Part shown: in pieces, positions 45,666 to 47,689 of the stretch
How the letters are laid out: the number at the start of each line of letters is the position of its first letter
Numbering within the stretch: position 1 is the first letter of the stretch
Assembly (NCBI RefSeq): GCF_900176275.1
Contig: NZ_FWXD01000028.1
Span: forward strand, 1 to 47,689
Direction: 5' to 3'
Length of the DNA: 47,689 nt
DNA from: Andreprevotia lacus DSM 23236
GTDB lineage: Bacteria; Pseudomonadota; Gammaproteobacteria; Burkholderiales; Chitinibacteraceae
The notes under the pieces: generated by a model
Database searches by the model: none
The model's input: the letters and a program-made list of their open reading frames with translations, nothing else
Told to the model about the DNA's origin: nothing
Translations under genes and position numbers: made by a program

Positions 45666-46186
45666 TTCCCTGGCTTCACCCCACGCCTTGTAGCTGGCCT
45701 GCCAGGCCAGGTTACCTTGGGCATCGCTCAGCTCCTGCGGCGTGCCGAGGTGGTCGCAGTGGTAGTAGTGCAGTTGTTCGAATGCCTTGGCTTCGGGCGG
45801 GGCTTGCCATAGCGGGTCTTGCTCGCGGTCGTAGTCGCCTTCCCATACCGGGGTGCGCGGCAGGCGGATGGTGCCTGCGGTGGTGGCTTGCAGTAGCGGG
45901 ACGAAGCTGCCCGGTTCGAACACGTAGTGGGTGGTGCGCTGGCTGTTCGATTCCCACGCCAGCGTGTCGCCGTCCCAGCCGTACAGGGTGATGCCGAGGT
46001 TCTTTTCCTTGCTGATGCGCGCTTGTTCTTGTTCGGCCCATTGCAGGTTGGCGTTGAACGGGCGGATGGCGCTGCTTTGTTTGTAGAGGCGTCGCCCGAG
46101 CGGGTCGTAGGCGAACTGGGTGAGCACCTGGTCACTGCGTACGCTGCTGAGGCGGTTGTAGTGGTCCCATTCGTAGTATGTGGTCT

Positions 46187-46489
46187 GGCCGTTGCTGATG
46201 CGGGTGCTGAGGTTGCCACGGCTGTCGTAGTCGTAGTGCACGCCGGCGTAGTCACGCAGCAGGTTGTCGAGCAGTTTGCTGCCGCCGGTCATGCGGCTGG
46301 TGAATTGCGTGGTGTCTTGCTGGAAGCTGCGCGTGTCTTGCGTTTTGGCGTCGAGCAGGTTGCCGGCCGGGTCGAAGGCGAAGCTTTCCTTGCCGAGTGC
46401 GCTGTTGGCTTCAAGCAGGCGGCCCACCGGGTCGTAGCGGTAGCTGAGGCTGCCACGGCGGCTGTCGGCGATGCCGGTGAGCTGGCCGG
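46187..46489. repeat. Rhs core repeat, copy 2 (pairs with 41893-42195)
   Basis: Direct repeat, about 95% identical to 41893-42195 over 303 bases. Its left edge in reading direction (46489) is the breakpoint where this Rhs fragment was joined to unrelated AT-rich sequence. The 147 bases from 46490 to 46636 contain no gene that I can support. Confidence 0.85.
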
Positions 46490-46636
46490 TCCTACAACAA
46501 AGTACACCGCTTCAGACGATATTAAGATTTGGCGCGGGAGCAGGCTGACTTATTTCATAAACGCGTGTTCAATCGTCCGGGACTAGACAACTAGACAGGT
46601 AGATCATGCCAGAGAGGGCGGTTTCTGGAAGTGCCC

Positions 46637-47056
46637 TTATAGGTCAAAAAAGTATATCAAAAAATCGTTAATATCCGGCCATGCTTTTCTTTTGTGGTCT
46701 TTCTCCGAGCAACCAGCCCCTAAAAAAAGCACCTCCTTATTTTCAATATTGTAGAAATATCCGCCACCACCCTCCATGCTCGATAGCAATATTAAGTCAG
46801 ATGGGATTTTCATTGCTTGGCGAACCGCCGCCAAATTGGCGCTATAATTTGTATTCATGAGATGCCACCCCAGCTGCAGCAACTCCCCATGTGCGCTCAA
46901 GAAAGATGGCCCATCTTCAGCGTGCACAAAAAAATAGAAAAGGTCATCGGAATCTGAAATTCCAACATTTCTCAATGCGTCTGCATATCCTTTTGCTTCA
47001 TCAGCATACCACCACCCCTTCCCTCTAAAAAAATCAATCACTTGATTTGAAATCAT
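46637..47056 (-). CDS. SUKH/SMI1-KNR4-like immunity protein
   Basis: 139 residues, low GC (about 41%). The sequence has the layout of SMI1/KNR4 (SUKH) immunity proteins: an N-terminal helical part with LRNVGISDSDDLFYFFVHAEDGPSF, a central IPSDLILLSSMEGGGGYFYNIENKEVLFL resembling the SUKH glycine-rich turn, and a C-terminal WPDINDFLIYFF, the usual terminal helix. It begins 15 bases after the stop of the LHH-tipped Rhs C-terminus, so it is its likely antidote. The SUKH call rests on pattern only. Confidence 0.65.
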   Translation of the reverse strand: MISNQVIDFFRGKGWWYADEAKGYADALRNVGISDSDDLFYFFVHAEDGPSFLSAHGELLQLGWHLMNTNYSANLAAVRQAMKIPSDLILLSSMEGGGGYFYNIENKEVLFLGAGCSEKDHKRKAWPDINDFLIYFFDL

Positions 47057-47071
47057 AAAATTTTCCTTGCT

Positions 47072-47689
47072 TTATGGACAACCACAAGACGATTTGCCTT
47101 TTTGCGCTGAAGCTCGTTCTTTCCAATATGCTTCACGATCACCGTTGAATTCATCTCTATTGACGGGATTATTCGGGTGAGCATTGGGTAGGTGTGGGTG
47201 CAAAGCATTTGTTCCATAGAATTTTTGGTGCGTATCAGCGGAAAGCTCAAACAATGATCCATTTGCATCCTGTTTAGAGTGATGCAAATTTAGTTGCGAA
47301 TACTTTCCATTTTTAACCACAAATGGGCTCTTCCCCTCACTTGCCAACTCTAGGTTAGTTTTAACACCATCACGCGTATTGACAGGCAAGTCCCAGTCAA
47401 TCTCTTGCTGATAGACATTGTGTTTTTTCCCAGAAGGTGCATTAAAGGAACACCGTTTGAAAAAACCTTTCAGCCCCAACGGATCAATCCACTGCACCGC
47501 ATTCGGCGCGTACTGGTAGATATTCAACCCACCCGCCAGCCCGATCGGATCCTTGCTCACAAACCGCCCGATCACCGGATCATAGTACCGATGCCGGTTG
47601 TAGTGCAGCCCCGTCTCGTGGTCGTAGTACTGACCCTGGAAACGGAACGGGTTGTGGATGCCGGCCTTCTTCGCCGCATCGCTGATCAC
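47072..47689 (-). CDS. Rhs protein C-terminus with LHH-type nuclease tip (cut by window edge)
   Basis: 205 residues are visible; the gene continues beyond 47689. The Rhs core end is [61 protein letters not shown]. After the DPLGL delimiter (69-73 of the visible part) the tip carries [18 protein letters not shown] at 133-150 and [27 protein letters not shown], matching the LHH branch of HNH/endonuclease VII-fold nucleases. It ends [14 protein letters not shown]. The tip is AT-rich compared with the core. It is followed by a SUKH-like immunity gene. Because the core is uninterrupted at the window edge, this may be the C-terminus of the full-length rhs gene of the locus. Confidence 0.8.
   Translation of the reverse strand: MISDAAKKAGIHNPFRFQGQYYDHETGLHYNRHRYYDPVIGRFVSKDPIGLAGGLNIYQYAPNAVQWIDPLGLKGFFKRCSFNAPSGKKHNVYQQEIDWDLPVNTRDGVKTNLELASEGKSPFVVKNGKYSQLNLHHSKQDANGSLFELSADTHQKFYGTNALHPHLPNAHPNNPVNRDEFNGDREAYWKERASAQKGKSSCGCP
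47543..47689. repeat. Rhs core-end direct repeat, copy 2 (pairs with 45519-45665)
   Basis: Near-identical to 45519-45665 over 147 bases in the same orientation and extends past the window edge. Confidence 0.9.

Larger units (their letters stand above)
45054..46489 (-). pseudogene. Displaced Rhs C-terminal module with AHH-type nuclease tip
   Basis: Rhs homology begins abruptly at 46489 (GQLTGIADSRRGSLSYRYD) just after an in-frame stop; the first possible start is a GTG at 46427. From that GTG 457 residues follow. The core ends with [39 protein letters not shown] (DPLGL at 323-327). The tip then carries AHHLIPEEVWGKHEVFFNNIG at 346-366 and YHCGSHGKYYSPMVN at 395-409, the pattern of the AHH branch of HNH/endonuclease VII-fold nucleases, with His347, His348 and His400 as likely catalytic or metal residues. 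The tip is AT-rich. Without a leader it is an orphan module that would be expressed only after recombination with an intact rhs gene, or from the internal GTG. Confidence 0.82.

Overview
The window looks like the chromosome of a GC-rich Gram-negative betaproteobacterium, most likely of the order Neisseriales and near the chitin-degrading Chitinibacteraceae/Chromobacteriaceae. This placement is inference. It rests on a Neisseria-type dihydrolipoamide dehydrogenase with its own lipoyl domain, a neisserial-type porin, a two-domain c5-type cytochrome, and a secreted chitin-type AA10 monooxygenase with two C-terminal CBM5/12-like modules. No rRNA, CRISPR array or replication origin is visible.

Layout. 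1-300: 3' end of an IS4-type transposase. 345-3609 (minus): guaA, dacB and a small cysteine-rich protein, one operon. 3672-6477 (plus): dnaX, an EbfC/YbaB nucleoid protein and recR. 6606-16094 (minus): a glucose-uptake and Entner-Doudoroff block made of an ABC sugar transporter (ATPase, two permeases, binding protein), a porin, gapA, eda and edd. 16095-16409: a 315-base divergent control region with two HexR-type operators, each overlapping a -10 box. 16410-27614 (plus): zwf, pgl, hexR, pgi, then the pyruvate dehydrogenase operon aceE-aceF-lpdA. 27826-29472: a secreted lytic polysaccharide monooxygenase. 29586-38073: housekeeping and accessory genes (DUF3291, rarD-like, an unknown membrane protein, an SRPBCC protein, an RhlE-type helicase, a chemoreceptor, a dienelactone hydrolase, a SugE/Gdx exporter, a cytochrome c). 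38200-38276: tRNA-Arg(CCG). 38330-41352: a lodA/lodB quinoprotein amino-acid oxidase pair. 41605-47689: a degenerate Rhs polymorphic-toxin locus.

How the genes fit together. Sugar would cross the outer membrane through the porin and the inner membrane through the Gts-type ABC transporter. After phosphorylation (no glk is present here) it is oxidised by Zwf and Pgl and cleaved by Edd and Eda to pyruvate and glyceraldehyde 3-phosphate. GapA takes the triose on, Pgi recycles fructose 6-phosphate, and the PDH complex feeds acetyl-CoA to the TCA cycle. HexR, encoded in the same block, most likely senses KDPG and controls the divergent edd/zwf promoters.

The right-hand end is the accessory part. 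Read on the minus strand from the window edge, it holds an Rhs C-terminus with an LHH-type nuclease tip and a SUKH-like immunity gene. Next comes a displaced Rhs C-terminus with an AHH-type nuclease tip and its likely immunity gene. Then come an H-NS-family gene, an unrecognised truncated ORF, and an Rhs core fragment that has lost its N-terminus and is interrupted by a 100-bp palindromic MITE-like element. The toxin tips and immunity genes are clearly AT-rich beside the GC-rich Rhs core, and near-identical core repeats link the fragments. This end is the strongest candidate for undescribed biology: two new tip/immunity pairs, a small mobile element, and an embedded silencer gene next to a LodA-type oxidase.
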